Source: Theodoxus fluviatilis
Taxonomy: Eukaryota; Mollusca; Gastropoda; Cycloneritida; Neritidae
DNA length: 59,871 nucleotides
Assembly: GCA_034096865.1 (NCBI GenBank)
Contig: JAWQFJ010001233.1
Span: 1 to 59,871 of the forward strand
Direction of reading: 5' to 3'
The notes beneath the pieces were generated by a model. It saw only the letters and a program-made list of their open reading frames with translations, was not told the origin of the DNA and searched no databases. This document shows positions 21,736 to 33,187 of this stretch, one piece after another. Every line of letters begins with the position of its first letter. Position 1 is the stretch's first letter. Both the position numbers and the translations under genes were made by a program.

Positions 21736-22143
21736 ACAGCATGCAAAACCAGCATCAGATCACTGCAGCTTTATAAAATGATTTATTCAACATCATTTCT
21801 ACCCTGCTTTTAGAGAAATGCACCTTGCCCAAGTGTGATCCATAGGATTGTAACACCACAAATGTTGATAGTCAAATGTAAGTTACTTCATTAACAGTGT
21901 CACTAAAGCCTTGCCCATAGTTAACAGTATATATATTTTTGTTTAAACTATGCACAATCAGTATTTTGTGGACACAACAGTGAATACTCCTGGAAAAACC
22001 CTCTCAGACAAATATGAAGTCTTACAACTGATGTCTCTGAACCTTAGTCCAGAGGGCGAGGTTTTAAGATGCTGTTCCTTGGATGAGATTTCCTTCCATT
22101 CAACGGGGCTACTGCATTATGAAGTTGCTGCAAACAGCTAAGT

Positions 22144-22147
<4 letters not shown>

Positions 22148-22224
<77 letters not shown>

Positions 22225-22279
22225 CTCTCAACAGGGCAACTGCATGATGACATTGCTGCTAACAGCTAAAGTTCACACA

Positions 22280-22325
<46 letters not shown>

Positions 22326-22407
22326 TAAATGCATAAACACACACACACACACACACACACAGACATACACACACACACACACACTCTTAAATGCACAAAC
22401 ACATGCA

Positions 22408-22476
<69 letters not shown>

Positions 22477-22500
22477 CACACACACACACAAACACAACCA
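22148..22500. repeat. Compound (CA)n microsatellite
   Basis: Several long CA tracts separated by short duplicated spacers (CTCTTAAATGCA twice; AACAGCTAA motif). Open frames on either strand here are repeat artefacts. Confidence 0.97.
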
Positions 22501-22636
22501 CTTACATACAAGCACTACATCGTGTGCATGCTCCTTGAAGAAAGGGCAGTCAGTGCCTGCTGAACACTGACAAGACAAAAGCAATGCTGCATTGAGCCCA
22601 GTTGCCCAAATGACCCCAAGCATCCTCTCCACTTAC

Positions 22637-22709
22637 CCTTTCCTGTGACAACTGCAAAATATGCCAGGGCCTTCATGGGGAAAAGTTTGCCTTCCAAGAT
22701 GGACTTGAT
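22637..22709 (-). CDS. OPA1: OPA1 exon: EGKLFPMKALAYFAVVTGKG
   Basis: 73 bp, acceptor TGTTTGCAG, donor GTAAGT. Encodes IKSILEGKLFPMKALAYFAV followed by VTGK, nearly identical to the vertebrate OPA1 strand and helix after the TKVD motif of the GTPase domain. Confidence 0.97.
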
Positions 22710-23218
22710 CTGCAAACACAAGCAGGAGCCTTGTTTCTGGAGGCACAGGAGATGAATGATGAACTTGTCAGAAAAACAAAACAAAAAACACCAGGTCAGA
22801 TTAACCTTTAGAACGTCAGCTATTTTGGACCTTTCTTCCCCCTACAGCCAGATTATTTTTTCAGCCTACAGGAAAAATACCCTTCTTTAGTTTGAAATTA
22901 CATGAAAATTTCTGTATTAAACCAAAAATCAAGATTTTTGGTGTTCTAACAGAAAATTCCATGCTCTTTCTGATGCAATCACTAGACTTTGGCTACATAG
23001 GAAAGCAAACTCACCAAAAGAATTTAAAATGTGGAAAACAAAAATCATAGTACATAGTTTGTAACTTGCTCTTATTCCAGAATCTCTACAAATGTTACTC
23101 TTTGTGAAGAAAAAGAGTGCAGGCAACCTTGAGAGTTATCAGAAAATGCCATCTGACAAAGCAGGGACACTGATACAAAGGCAGACTTCAATACTTGCAA
23201 TTGTACTTCATCTAGTAT

Positions 23219-23565
23219 CTATTTACGTTTGGTCAGAGAAGACGGTGTCCATTGTCGAAGGCGAGAATATTCTCCCACTCCCCCTTCGTTTTTTGACAAC
23301 ATCTGAGCCTGGTATGGGTTTGTTTCTTCGACAATGAGATCAAAGACATCGTTGGTGAAAAATAAACCGAAATATTCTGTCTCAGACAGTCCATCGGGAA
23401 TAGAAGCTGGGCAGGGCTCAACAGTAATCAATGGTAACCATTGATGGTAATATCCGTTTGAAGCAATCGTCGGAATTTTCTTCCTCACATGCTGAAACCT
23501 CGGAATCATGCTCTACGATTGACTCTCGGACAATCTCCAAGAGATCCTCTTCATCCTCAAACCCA
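23219..23565 (-). pseudogene. piggyBac-family transposase fragment, frameshifted
   Basis: Read from 23460 downward, a frame carries WLPLITVEPCP and SETEYFGLFFTNDVFDLIV followed by EETNPY. That is the F-x-LFF...D-LIVEETN pattern at the start of the piggyBac DDE domain. Upstream (23440-23565) an acidic EDEEDLLEIVRES stretch is in another frame, so there is at least one frameshift. The catalytic Asp region is absent. The acidic N-terminus seems to continue at 24402-24470 beyond an inserted dispersed repeat. Confidence 0.6.
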
Positions 23566-24401
23566 AACAAGAAGGGCAAAGCCCATACGACTCACATGTT
23601 TGACCTTGACCTTTGCATGACCTTGACCTTCAGGTGACCCTCAAGGTCAAACAACTAAACCTAGCAATGGCATCATACACTAAGAAATGCTTTACACATT
23701 TTTCCTACCACAATACATGTGGCCTTGACCCAAGGTCAAGGTCATCCAAGTTCATGCAACACAAAGCTGTTAATTCAAGACATAGGAAGCACAATGGTGC
23801 TTATTGGCACTTTCTACCATGAGATATGGTCACTTTTAGTGGTTCACTACCCCATTTTGGTCACATTTCATAAGGGTCAAAGTGACCTTGACCTTGATGA
23901 TATGTGACCAAATGTGTCTCATGATGAAAGTATAACATGTGCCCCACATAATTATTAAGTTTGAAACAGTTATCTTCCATAGTTCAGGGTCAAGGTCACT
24001 TCAAAATATGTATACAATCCAACTTTGAAGAGCTCCTGTGACCTTGACCTTGAAGCAAGGTCAACCAAACTGGTATCAAAAGATAGGGCTTACTTTGCCC
24101 TATATACCATATATAGGTGAGGTATCCAATTTCACAAACTTCAGAGAAAATTGAGAAAATGTGAAAAATGGCTGTTTTTTAGACAACATTTATGGCCCCT
24201 GCGACCTTGACCTTGAAGCAAGGTCAAGTCACTATGTATGTTTTTTGAGGTCTTGTCATCATACACCATCATGCCAAATTGGGTGTTGATAGACTTAATA
24301 GTCTTTGAGAAAAATCCAACGTTAAAGTTTTAAACGGACGCCCGGACGGATGAAACGGGTGAGTACATAGACTCACTTTTGCTTCGCATGTGAGTCAAAA
24401 A
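23566..24401 (+). repeat. GACCTTGA dispersed repeat, apparently full-length copy
   Basis: 836 bp. Both termini are shared with the copy at 33889: left AACAAGAAGGGCAAAGCCC, right GTGAGTCAAAAA. Subterminal inverted repeats GACTCACATG (23589-23598) and CATGTGAGTC (24387-24396) are exact. About ten TGACCTTGA or TCAAGGTCA motifs lie within. Non-coding. It appears to interrupt the piggyBac remnant. A non-autonomous DNA element is my best guess. Confidence 0.85.
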
Positions 24402-24480
24402 CTCCTCCTCCAAGTCAGAATCAAAGAAAAATTCTACTAATACCTCATAGTCTATGATGATGTAAACAACACTCGAACTG
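24402..24480 (-). pseudogene. Probable N-terminal piece of the piggyBac remnant
   Basis: On the minus strand a short frame reads IDYEVLVEFFFDSDLEEE and abuts the inserted repeat. Its acidic character fits the disordered N-terminus of piggyBac transposases and would precede the EDEEDLL segment at 23565. The link is inferred. Confidence 0.35.
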
Positions 24481-24787
24481 TGTCGATTGATCATACACAA
24501 AAATTAACAGAAAAATTCACAGCGTTCAAAAAATCGAAATAGCACGAGCAGATGCGAAAACTAAGTCTCTTTCGTGTACTCATTTGTCGAAAGAGCTCTC
24601 AAAGTCCCACAACTCTTAGATACTGTTTCTATTAATAGGCCCCATCATTCGGGCGGATAGATCAGACTGCGGCTGTTCGGGAAAGAAAGCGTGTGGCAGA
24701 TACATCCGCCCGCGGCACTCTGAAGGTTAAGGAAATCACTTATTTTCATAGAAATGTGGCTTTCAAGTGTGAATGTGTGGATGTGCA

Positions 24788-24847
<60 letters not shown>

Positions 24848-24890
24848 TGTGGATGTGGATATGTGTGTGTGTGTGTATGTGTGCGCGCGT
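24788..24890. repeat. (GT)n microsatellite
   Basis: Long GT tract, then GTGTGGATGTGGATATG and a second short GT run. Confidence 0.95.
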
Positions 24891-25800
24891 TTTGCACATG
24901 TGGATACATGCATGTGCGTGTACCTGCATGAAAATGTGTGCATCTGATACATCATCACTTGGAACAGTCTTTCAAAACTATGAATGCTCAAACTTCACTT
25001 ATAAATGCAAGAAATTATAATTTTAAAATTAAGATAAATTCACGAGACAATGCAAACAAGATCTAATACCATTACCACTGACTCAATCATCATCTAAAAT
25101 CAATCACTTACAAAATGAACACATATCACAACTATAATTACCACCTGGAACACAAAAGCCATTGTTTATTTTTGTGGTAAATTTGTGCAAACATGATTCC
25201 ATATCATAACCAAGAGAACCACCACCGCCATCTATTCAACATCATCTCTATATATTCACATACTGAGAGACAGTTTTTGTCTTTTATTGGCACATGTGAA
25301 AATGTTGTGGCTCTGGTGTATCTAAACACACTGCACCACAGTAAACTCCACCAGATCTCTACTGTCTTCTACAGCTCTCCTGCTGAAACAGCAGAAAGCA
25401 ACCGAAGGCAGATTTGGACAGAGGGCGTTTTCCCATGCTGGGCCTCTTGTCTGGAGAGCCCTTGCTGTGGAACTCTGATCTTGCTTAAAGCTGCATGCAT
25501 TTAACTCACTAAAGTCGTATCGCGAAAAATATCCCGATAGGCGTCCTCCTGCCAGAGTCGCATTGCGAGATTGTTTGCGATGCAATTGGAAATTTCTCCC
25601 TTTTGCTATAATGGTCTAAGGGAGGTAAATCTTGTTAGCCTATATAGCTGAAGGAATTTGCAAGTAGATTTACTTCCCTTTACAACATATTTTCGACTGA
25701 TGATCGAAACCGTAACCTTTGTGCATGTGGTGTGTATGTTGACAAAAAGGCGGGAAAGCGTACTGCATAACGTTTGATCTTCCAATTCTATGAACAAATA

Positions 25801-26194
25801 CTTTGATTTGGTTGATTGCTAGCCTCCATCTGCTTTTATTTGTCTGTACTAAATGTTTATACACATTTCCATTACTTGGATATTGACATTTAAAGTTTCT
25901 CATTGTCTAGGCGCTTGTACGCTTCCCATAACAGCTAGTGAACTGATATTTTTTCTACTTTTTCATTTTTGTGCATGTACACACTCAATTCTATGGTGTG
26001 TAACTCATAATTAGCATTTCTAATCCTTTAGATCATTCTTTGAATGTAAAGAGTAAAAAACAAGCTTTCATTTGATTTATAATTTGTATTGTTATCTTAT
26101 GCCTTTGTGTCTTTATTATATTTTTGAAAATGCATGAAAAACTTACAATCCTGGAGAACGATCACAATATATAGCCACGACTCCAGTGAGTTAA
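25801..26194 (+). repeat. Dispersed repeat, copy 2 of 2
   Basis: Direct copy of 15687-16081 with scattered substitutions; same end points. Confidence 0.88.
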
Positions 26195-26297
26195 GACAAG
26201 ATCTAAAAATTCATCTCTTTGCCAATTGTTACAAGTGACTCCTGATAGGCATGCTCTGTGAGCGACTTAGTAGGGGTCAGAACTATCACTATACAAG

Positions 26298-26298
<1 letters not shown>

Positions 26299-26336
<38 letters not shown>
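26299..26336. repeat. (GAT)n microsatellite
   Basis: About a dozen GAT/ATG triplets about 27 bases from the donor of the next OPA1 exon. Confidence 0.95.
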
Positions 26337-26363
26337 CAATAACAGTGGGGAAAAGTCACTCAC

Positions 26364-26494
26364 CCTGTGTGGGTTGTACAGTTGGCTCTCCGCCAGGTCC
26401 ACCTTGGTCAACACAAAGATGGTGCGCTTGCCACTTGGGTCCATCTGGCTGACCAGATCTGTCACGTTGCTCCGCTCCGCATCAAGGGAGCCGT
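26364..26494 (-). CDS. OPA1: OPA1 exon with G4 motif TKVD
   Basis: 131 bp, acceptor CCTTTTTCAG, donor GTGAGT. Encodes the [20 protein letters not shown] stretch and then [22 protein letters not shown] is the guanine-specificity motif of dynamin GTPases. The sequence is almost identical to vertebrate OPA1 over this stretch. Confidence 0.98.
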
Positions 26495-26947
26495 CTGAAA
26501 AAGGTTGCAACACATCCTGCAACTGTCCCATTGCTGTACACTCCAACACCAGTAGGTCGTTCAAGAGGCCTAGCACTATCGAGCACTCGATAGCGCTCGA
26601 TTCTTGAACAACTTGTACATGCTAGTGCTATCAAGCGCTAGATAACCGCTGCAGAGAGGCTGTGCCTGTAGTCCAAAATGGCTGCCTTCGTGAAAAGGAA
26701 GAAAGTCACCATCACAAATATGCGCTGTGGCACACATTTTGACCTGTGATTATTAGTATTACCCAGCCTATGCGAGAAGTTACAAGAAGTTAGGCTGATA
26801 TTGTTCTTTCCTTTTTTTAAAGAATAACTGCTCTGAAATAATTACTGGGCAAGATGTGAACAAAAATTTCTATGAAAGACGACTGATAAATTTCAAGGGA
26901 GGCAACTCTATATCTTACATTAACCCTTAGTTTGTTGTGTAACCTCC

Positions 26948-27791
26948 CCTGCGTTCCGTTGCACTCTGCTTCATCTCTGCTACGGTGTAGCAGGCTCAGG
27001 AGTTTCGATTGGTCGGTTTCTTTAATTATTTTTAAAGCACGTTACCATTAAAAGTAGAGGGTTTTGGAGGCCCCCTTTGAATACACGAATCTCCAATATT
27101 ATTTCACACTCAAATTTTTCACTCTTGATCGAAGAAACGACTTAACAAAAGCATTAGGGGCGAAAATCCATTAATAACAAAAGGGAGGTAACCATCACCA
27201 GTCATAGAGGAAGGTCAAAGGAATCCAAAAATGTGTGTCGTCTGCTAAATCGTTACACTCATGGGTATAAATGCCGACGTTTACTACAAATATCAAACCA
27301 ATGCATACAATCCACTCTGCCACGGTGATGAGAGCACGAAAACATTTATTTATTCGAAATTTGACAGCAATCGGCACGTTTGCCACTTCCATTTTATGTA
27401 AACTCCATGGTTCGAAGCATGTTTACCGTGCTTAGTTCTGTTTAGTATGAGCCAATCAAATGCGGCTACGAGTTCTGTAGTTTCATCGTTGCTAGGCTCT
27501 AGCTGCTGCGCGACCTTGACAGGAAGTTGACCTCTGCCACTGGGTGAAACGTCACCAAAAATTGTGTATGAATGATTTTCGACCCTAATATTTTTATTAA
27601 GTCGTTTCTTCGATCAAGAGTGATACATTTGAGTGTGAAATAATATTGGGGATTCGTGTATTCAAAGGGGGCCATAACCCTCTACTTTTAATGGTAACGT
27701 GCTTTAAAAATAATTAAAGAAACCGACCAATCGAAACTCCTGAGCCTGCTACACCGTAGCAGAGATGAAGCAGAGTGCACGGAACGCAGGG
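26948..27791. mobile_element. Inner foldback element with arms of about 195 bp
   Basis: Arms 26948-27145 and 27597-27791 are reverse complements with few mismatches (CCCTGCGTTCCG...CGAAGAAACGACTTAA). The 450-bp centre is unrelated to the arms and contains a short membrane-protein frame on the minus strand. Confidence 0.85.
27195..27392 (-). CDS. Putative first exon of a small membrane protein, inside a foldback element
   Basis: A 65-codon frame starts MEVANVPIAVKFRINKCFRA. One hydrophobic helix (WIVCIGLIFVVNVGIY) follows, then a Cys/Asp-containing loop and LTFLYDW. A possible donor (ACTG|GTGATG) lies at its end, so it could be the first exon of a multi-span protein. The composition is unlike the repeats nearby. 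I do not recognise the family, and it may be a captured exon or chance. Confidence 0.35.
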   Translation of the reverse strand: MEVANVPIAVKFRINKCFRALITVAEWIVCIGLIFVVNVGIYTHECNDLADDTHFWIPLTFLYDW

Positions 27792-28119
27792 CTCCTTTGA
27801 TGTGAGCATCTAGAAATTCTTGTTTACACCAAGTCAGCACTGTCGTTTTGACATAATTTTCAATTCGAGCGATGCCGAGCCTTCACGCACAGCTGCAGCT
27901 TAACATATTTTATCAGCTTCCACAAGAAATGACCAATCTGCAGCTGCTGGTTCACTCATTTGGTTGAGAAGCGGACTCCGCAACGATGAGAAGACATCGC
28001 GGAAGCCATCTTGGCCAGCGCTTGATCATGACGAGTTGTTCAAGAGTGCACTTTTGGGGCTCGCCTTGGGCTCGACAAGTGCTAGGTCGTCTTGAACGCA
28101 GGGCTGCAACAGGAGTTCC

Positions 28120-28990
28120 TTCACACAAGGCCTGTCACAAGAGGCCTCCCTCATGACCTGACGTCTGTCACCATGTCTGTCACCAGAGGGCTGTCACACA
28201 GCTGTCACCATCGCCTGTCACCAGAGGGCTCACATAGCTGTCACAAGAGGGCTGTCACCATCACTGTCATAAGATAGCTGTCATACAGCTGTCACCATGC
28301 CTGTCACCAGAGGGCTGTCACATTGCTGTCACAAGAGGGATGTCACCATCCCTGTCATAAGAGCTGTCACACAGCTGTCACCATGCCTGTCACCAGAGGG
28401 CTGTCACATAGCTGTCACAAGAGGGCTGTCACCATCCCTGTCATAAGATAGCTGTCATACAGCTGTCACCATGCCTGTCACCAGAGGGCTGTCACATAGC
28501 TGTCACAAGAGGGATGTCACCATCCCTGTCATAAGAGCTGTCACACAGCTGTCACCATGCCTGTCACCAGAGGGCTGTCACATAGCTGTCACAATAGCGC
28601 TGTCACCATCCCTGTCATAGCTGTCAACAGCTGTCACCATGCCTGTCACCAGAGGGCTGTCACATAGCTGTCACAAGAGGGCTGTCACCATGTGTCACCA
28701 GATGGCTGTCACACAGCTGTCATCATGCCTGTCACCAGAGGGCTGTCACCAGAGGGCTATAACACAGCTGTCACCATGCCTGTCACCAGAGGGCTGTCAC
28801 ACAGCTGTCAAAAGAAGGCTGTCACCAGAGGGCTGTCACACAGCTGTTACCATGCCTGTCACCAGAGGGCTGTCACACAGCTGTCACAAGAGGGCTGTTA
28901 TCATGCCTGTCACAAGAGGGCTGTCACCATGCCTGTCACCAGAGGGCTGCCACACAGCTGTCACCATGGCCTGTCACACACACATCCAAG
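28120..28990. repeat. CTGTCAC minisatellite
   Basis: Dozens of units built from AGCTGTCACCATGCCTGTCA and CCAGAGGGCTGTCACA variants, arranged in a longer higher-order pattern. Translations such as VTRGLSHSC are artefacts of the repeat. Confidence 0.97.
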
Positions 28991-29097
28991 TGGCATCTAC
29001 AAGAGGGCTGCCACTAAATAAATAAACAAAAATAACAAAAAAGAAAAGTATTACTGCACTGACTCCCACAGGCAAGGGTCAAATAACCCCTTAAAAT

Positions 29098-29101
29098 CTT
29101 C

Positions 29102-29180
<79 letters not shown>
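29098..29180. repeat. (CT)n microsatellite
   Basis: About 40 CT units ending 12 bases from the donor site of the next OPA1 exon. On the OPA1 strand it is a GA tract directly inside the intron. Confidence 0.97.
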
Positions 29181-29183
<3 letters not shown>

Positions 29184-29192
29184 TTGCCTCAC

Positions 29193-29292
29193 CTTGGATG
29201 CACAAGATGATCGAGTTAGGGTTTTCCATGTGGGTTTTGCAAATCCTCCTGATGGCATCTCTCGTGTCTGGAGCCATTTCAGTGGTGACTGT
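29193..29292 (-). CDS. OPA1: OPA1 exon: MAPDTRDAI...[10 protein letters not shown]
   Basis: 100 bp, acceptor TGTTTGCAG, donor GTGAGG. Encodes [20 protein letters not shown] followed by [13 protein letters not shown], directly after the DLPG strand of the GTPase domain. Confidence 0.97.
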
Positions 29293-29545
29293 CTGCAAAC
29301 AGAGGTCACAGCTGTCTTATTAACCAATGATAGTTGTTGCTGTTGTTTGTTGTTGTTGTTATTGATGATGATAGTTAAAGAATTGGTGATGAAGGTAAAT
29401 AAAGACAACCACGAAGATGATGACACCATGGCAATGACGACTATGATTAATGGCGAGACACTGATGAGGATTCACTGGTCAAACATAATTGCTGTCAGGT
29501 TCCAGAAAAATCTTAGTAAAGGGTCCAGTACATGAACATGCCAAA

Positions 29546-29950
29546 TGAGCAAAAGCCTGAGCAAATGCCTGAGTAAAAGCCAATGCAAAGGACTGAGTAA
29601 AAAGAATGAGCATAACACTGAGCAAAGGACTGAGCAAAAAAGCCTGAGCAAAGGACTGAGCAAAAGCCCGAGCAAAAGACTGAGCGAAATGACCAAAGGA
29701 CTGAGCAAAAGCCTGAGCAAAAACCTGAGCGAAGGACTAAACGAAGGACTGAGCATAAGCCTGAGCAAAAAGAGCAAATGGCCGAGCAAAAGTCTGAGCA
29801 AAAGCCTGAGCGAAGGACTAAAAGAAGGACTGAGCATAAGCCTGAGCAAAAAGAGCAAATGGCCGAGCAAAAGTCTGAGCAAAAGAATGAGCAAAAACCT
29901 GAGTAAAAGAATGAGCAAAAGCCTGAGTAAAAGAATGAGCAAAAGCCTGG
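29546..29950. repeat. Minisatellite, unit about 12 bp (CTGAGCAAAAGC)
   Basis: Roughly 30 units with a few longer blocks duplicated (CGAAGGACTAAA...CGAGCAAAAG twice). The frames across it on both strands are artefacts. Confidence 0.95.
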
Positions 29951-29964
29951 AGCTTGCTTCCTAC

Positions 29965-30036
29965 CGAGATGACGCCGGGCAGATCCACCAGCACCATCCT
30001 CTTCAGGTTGGGGCCCTTCACTGTCATGGCAATGCA
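29965..30036 (-). CDS. OPA1: OPA1 exon with G3 motif DLPG
   Basis: 72 bp, acceptor TGTTTGCAG, donor GTAGGA. Encodes CIAMTVKGPNLKRMVLVDLP and GVIS. DLPG is the switch-II motif whose Asp coordinates the catalytic Mg2+/water. Confidence 0.97.
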
Positions 30037-30267
30037 CTGCAAACACAAACATACATCCAGCATCTGAAATGTGTTCTACAAGTTTGACATACACTAATTA
30101 GACAATCTGAGGAAAGACATCAACACTTTCAACATCTCACCACACCAAAAGCAGCAGGACTCATTTGACAAGTTCTGGGCAGAAAAGTTAGTTGCTGTGT
30201 GTGCTCCATCTTTCAGGCAGGTCTTCACACTCAGTGGGATAGGCCCCGTCCCAATGATCCCTGCCTG

Positions 30268-30350
30268 CCTGCAGCCGCTTGGGACTGCTCTTGGCTGAGC
30301 TACTGAAGCAGGCCCTCAAACCCCTGTATTCAGGGGTTCCAGCTGATGAG
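30268..30350 (+). repeat. Short dispersed repeat, copy 1 of 2
   Basis: GCTTGGGACTGC-TGGCTGAGCTACTG followed by CAGGGGTTC recurs at about 44099-44175. Family unknown. Confidence 0.7.
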
Positions 30351-30894
30351 GGGAGGCACCGAGCGTCCACTTATACCATGACAAAACAATCAGCCTAAAA
30401 ATCCTATGCAAAAGAGACCAATTCATAAAAAGTAGTGGTATCATTTTTAGACAAAAAATTCTCTCAAAAAATAAAACCTGACTGAAAGTCATGGGCCATC
30501 ACAAACTTTCTCAAATCTGATGAAAGTCTATCACAAGTCTGATGTAAACAAAACAAATGGGTGGGACCAGCAGAGTAACACAAAAGCAATCCTGAGAGAT
30601 CTTGTAGATCAGCTTGCTACCAAAACAATGACAACTGTCATGAAACATGTGGTGTGGGGCACACAGTATTGGGGCTTCTTATGATTAGGGAAAGCTGGGT
30701 AGGAAACCCAAGGGGCATTTTATTGAATGAAAGGCTTGGGGACCAGCACTCCAGAGAAAAAGGCATGGACTGAACAGCTTACAGCAAGCATATGACCCAA
30801 CCATAAAAGGATGCAGGAATCTCCTTTCCAGCCCAGGGTGCAGTAACTGCACACACAAGACATGCTTCACCGGCGATATAAAAAACCCACTTAC

Positions 30895-30969
30895 CTCAGT
30901 GCTGACTGTCTGTCCGTTTTTGAGAGATGACTTCATCCTCACCTCCACCTCTTTCCTCAGCGCAGCCAG
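30895..30969 (-). CDS. OPA1: OPA1 exon: LAALRKEVEVRM
   Basis: 75 bp, acceptor CCTCTCCAG, donor GTAAGT. Encodes LAALRKEVEVRMKSSLKNGQ and TVSTE, the helix after the FDLTKESD segment of the GTPase domain. Confidence 0.96.
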
Positions 30970-31035
30970 CTGGAGAGGTACAAACACAGGTACAAGTGCA
31001 TGTCTTCAGGGAGATGGGTGAAAGATGAATAAATT

Positions 31036-31205
31036 TGGATGGCTTTTAGCCTATTAGCCTTCATATGATACTTATGGCCATTGATCATCAACAGAGCTAA
31101 TAAGGATGAGAGCAAGTCATCCCTAGTTCCCCATATATTCACCTTTTATGAATTGCTTCAGAAGATGCAGTGGGTGTATTTTTATCCCAACCCACTGGGG
31201 GTGAG
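31036..31205 (+). repeat. SINE-like dispersed repeat, copy 1
   Basis: Shares TTTTAGCCTATTAGCC, TTATGGCCATT, CCCTAGTT and the end CAACCCACTGGGGG with five other copies in the window. This one is diverged and lacks an obvious microsatellite head. Confidence 0.75.
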
Positions 31206-31451
31206 GATGACATGGAGTGGATGTTCAGGAAGGGAGAACAGGTGGGAAACAGAAAAGACAAGGAAGACACATGGGCACCAAACAAACACAGGCACTGAGA
31301 TGACCGACAGAAGCAAGCACACAAGTGCATGCACACACGCATCCAACCCCCTAGCCCCCTTCCATACACAGCCATGTGCACACATGCACACACACACTGA
31401 CAGAGAACAGAGAGTCAGGTAGGCAAAAAGGTTCCAAGTCAAACAAATTAC

Positions 31452-31454
31452 TCA

Positions 31455-31493
<39 letters not shown>

Positions 31494-31795
31494 GCAAACA
31501 CATACACACACACACACACATACGCGCACGCACACACAAACACACACACACACACATACACACACACACACACAAATTTGTTTGAAAAAAATATCCTTGC
31601 ACACACACCTCCCAAAAGCATGTACTTACAAGACCAAACATACCCCCTCCCACTCGCCCCACTCCACTACCCCCACACATAAATACATATGCATGTGTGC
31701 TAGCACGCACACACACACATACACACACATGAACACACACACACACAAACATACACACCAACACATACACACACACATGCATGCACGCACACACG
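31452..31795. repeat. Interrupted (CA)n tracts
   Basis: Several CA arrays with ATGCAAACA and GCACGCAC interruptions, ending near the next OPA1 exon. Confidence 0.95.
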
Positions 31796-31808
31796 CGTGC
31801 AGACCTAC

Positions 31809-31926
31809 ATCTGACTCCTTGGTGAGGTCAAACTCCCGAGTGCTGTCCTTGAACTGGGCCACGTGGTAAGGGCCCTCACTGAGGGTCACCTTGACCGGTG
31901 CTCTGGTCATCATCTCGCCGGACCCC
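31809..31926 (-). CDS. OPA1: OPA1 exon: switch I ([10 protein letters not shown])
   Basis: 118 bp, acceptor GGCTGCAG, donor GTAGGT. Encodes [20 protein letters not shown], then [19 protein letters not shown]. The Thr of MMTR is the switch-I catalytic threonine. Confidence 0.98.
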
Positions 31927-32229
31927 CTGCAGCCGCCACCACAGAACTACAGTGAATGACTGAATCTACACCGAAAGAATTCAACTCCAGAGAACGGCAT
32001 TCTACTACTGAATAGTATTTAATTAACCACAGTGTATAGCATTCCGCTAATATAAATAGTATTCAACCAGTCAGATTCCCCCCAGCATAGACGTGTGTCC
32101 AAAACAACAAAGATTTTACTACATATTTGCACCAGAGAAAATGCCCTCAATGTATTCCATCAACCATTAAATCCTTCACGCAGACTGTCCAGTTCCATCA
32201 GGGAGGGCCATTCTGTGAGCACTGCCTTA

Positions 32230-32337
<108 letters not shown>

Positions 32338-32373
32338 TCACAGTTTTTGAAGCAGTGAGCTTGCAATGCGTAT

Positions 32374-32398
32374 ACACCACCACCACCACCACCCCCAC

Positions 32399-32449
<51 letters not shown>

Positions 32450-32450
32450 T
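32374..32450. repeat. (CAC)n(CAT)n microsatellite
   Basis: ACC/CAC triplets followed by about 18 ATC triplets. The poly-His translation is not a gene. Confidence 0.97.
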
Positions 32451-33100
32451 CTTTATATTGCACTGCTCTGAAGGGATTGTTCATAGCACAAAGTAGAAGA
32501 ATGACTGAATTGCTTGTTCAAATAAGGAAGGAGCTGAGGAGCAGAACTTCCAAGCAAAAGTGAGTGAAAACGCTGGGCTTGAATCAAATTGTCTCACACT
32601 AAAAACAAATGGAGAGCCTTGAGGACCAAAATGATATGGTTTGTTTTCTTTTTCGTTGAATCCACCCCAGGAGGGCATTCTAATAGTCCAGGTTTGAAAA
32701 TATGCATGTGTTCGCATGCATGTAGATGCATGTGAGTATATCTGTGTGCACGTGTGTGAGCATGCACATGTGTATCCGTGGTTTTTTTTCCTCCATGCAA
32801 ACATTATGCGTTGTGCATGTGTGTATTGTGTGTTTGCCTGTGTGTACATGTGTACCTGTGTGTGTGTGCATGTGAACATGTATGCAAAAATTCTGCCAAA
32901 ATTTCAGCCCTTTAAACAGCTTCCTGCAATTCTCATTCAAATGCTGAATACATAACAGGGAATCTTTACTTCAAATCAAGGACAGAACTTAGAATCAAGT
33001 CTGATACATAAGCATTTTCCCAAAAATATTTCTCAATCTTCAGGTATTACTCATTTCCCTTTTTTTCTTTCTCTTTCTTTGAATGTCAAAAGTTGCTTAC

Positions 33101-33187
33101 CCTAGGAAGATTATCTTGAACATTGTAACTGGAGTCGTAGTAGTTGAGCTCATCCAGAACATCCGAGTACATGTCAATTAGAGACTT
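33101..33187 (-). CDS. OPA1: OPA1 exon: [14 protein letters not shown]
   Basis: 87 bp, acceptor TTTATTGCAG, donor GTAAGC. Encodes [20 protein letters not shown] and YNVQDNLPR, the helix that leads into the GTPase domain. Confidence 0.97.

Larger units (their letters stand above)
26553..28098. mobile_element. Older outer foldback/TIR element
   Basis: 26553-26700 and 27995-28098 are diverged reverse complements. Shared blocks are CGTTCAAGA, CCTAGCAC, TTCTTGAACAACT, ATCAAGCGCT and CAAAATGGCT/CAAGATGGCT. They enclose the younger palindrome at 26948-27791, so this is one inverted-repeat element nested in another. Confidence 0.6.

Noticed and set aside
22266..22538. Poly Cys/Val and His/Thr frames, and the like at 24645-25020 and 31376-31869
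   Set aside because: CA/GT dinucleotide arrays are open in all frames lacking TGA/TAA; not genes.
28128..28990. CRISPR-like appearance of regularly spaced repeats
   Set aside because: There are no unique spacers of constant size. It is a eukaryotic minisatellite in an intron.
28092..29025. Open frames with VTRGLSHSC/CHKRAV repeats
   Set aside because: Translation of the CTGTCAC minisatellite.
29472..30094. 156-193 codon Leu/Phe/Ser/Cys-rich frames and a Ser/Lys-rich plus frame
   Set aside because: They span the 12-bp CTGAGCAAAAGC minisatellite and partly overlap the OPA1 exon at 29965-30036 in its reading frame.
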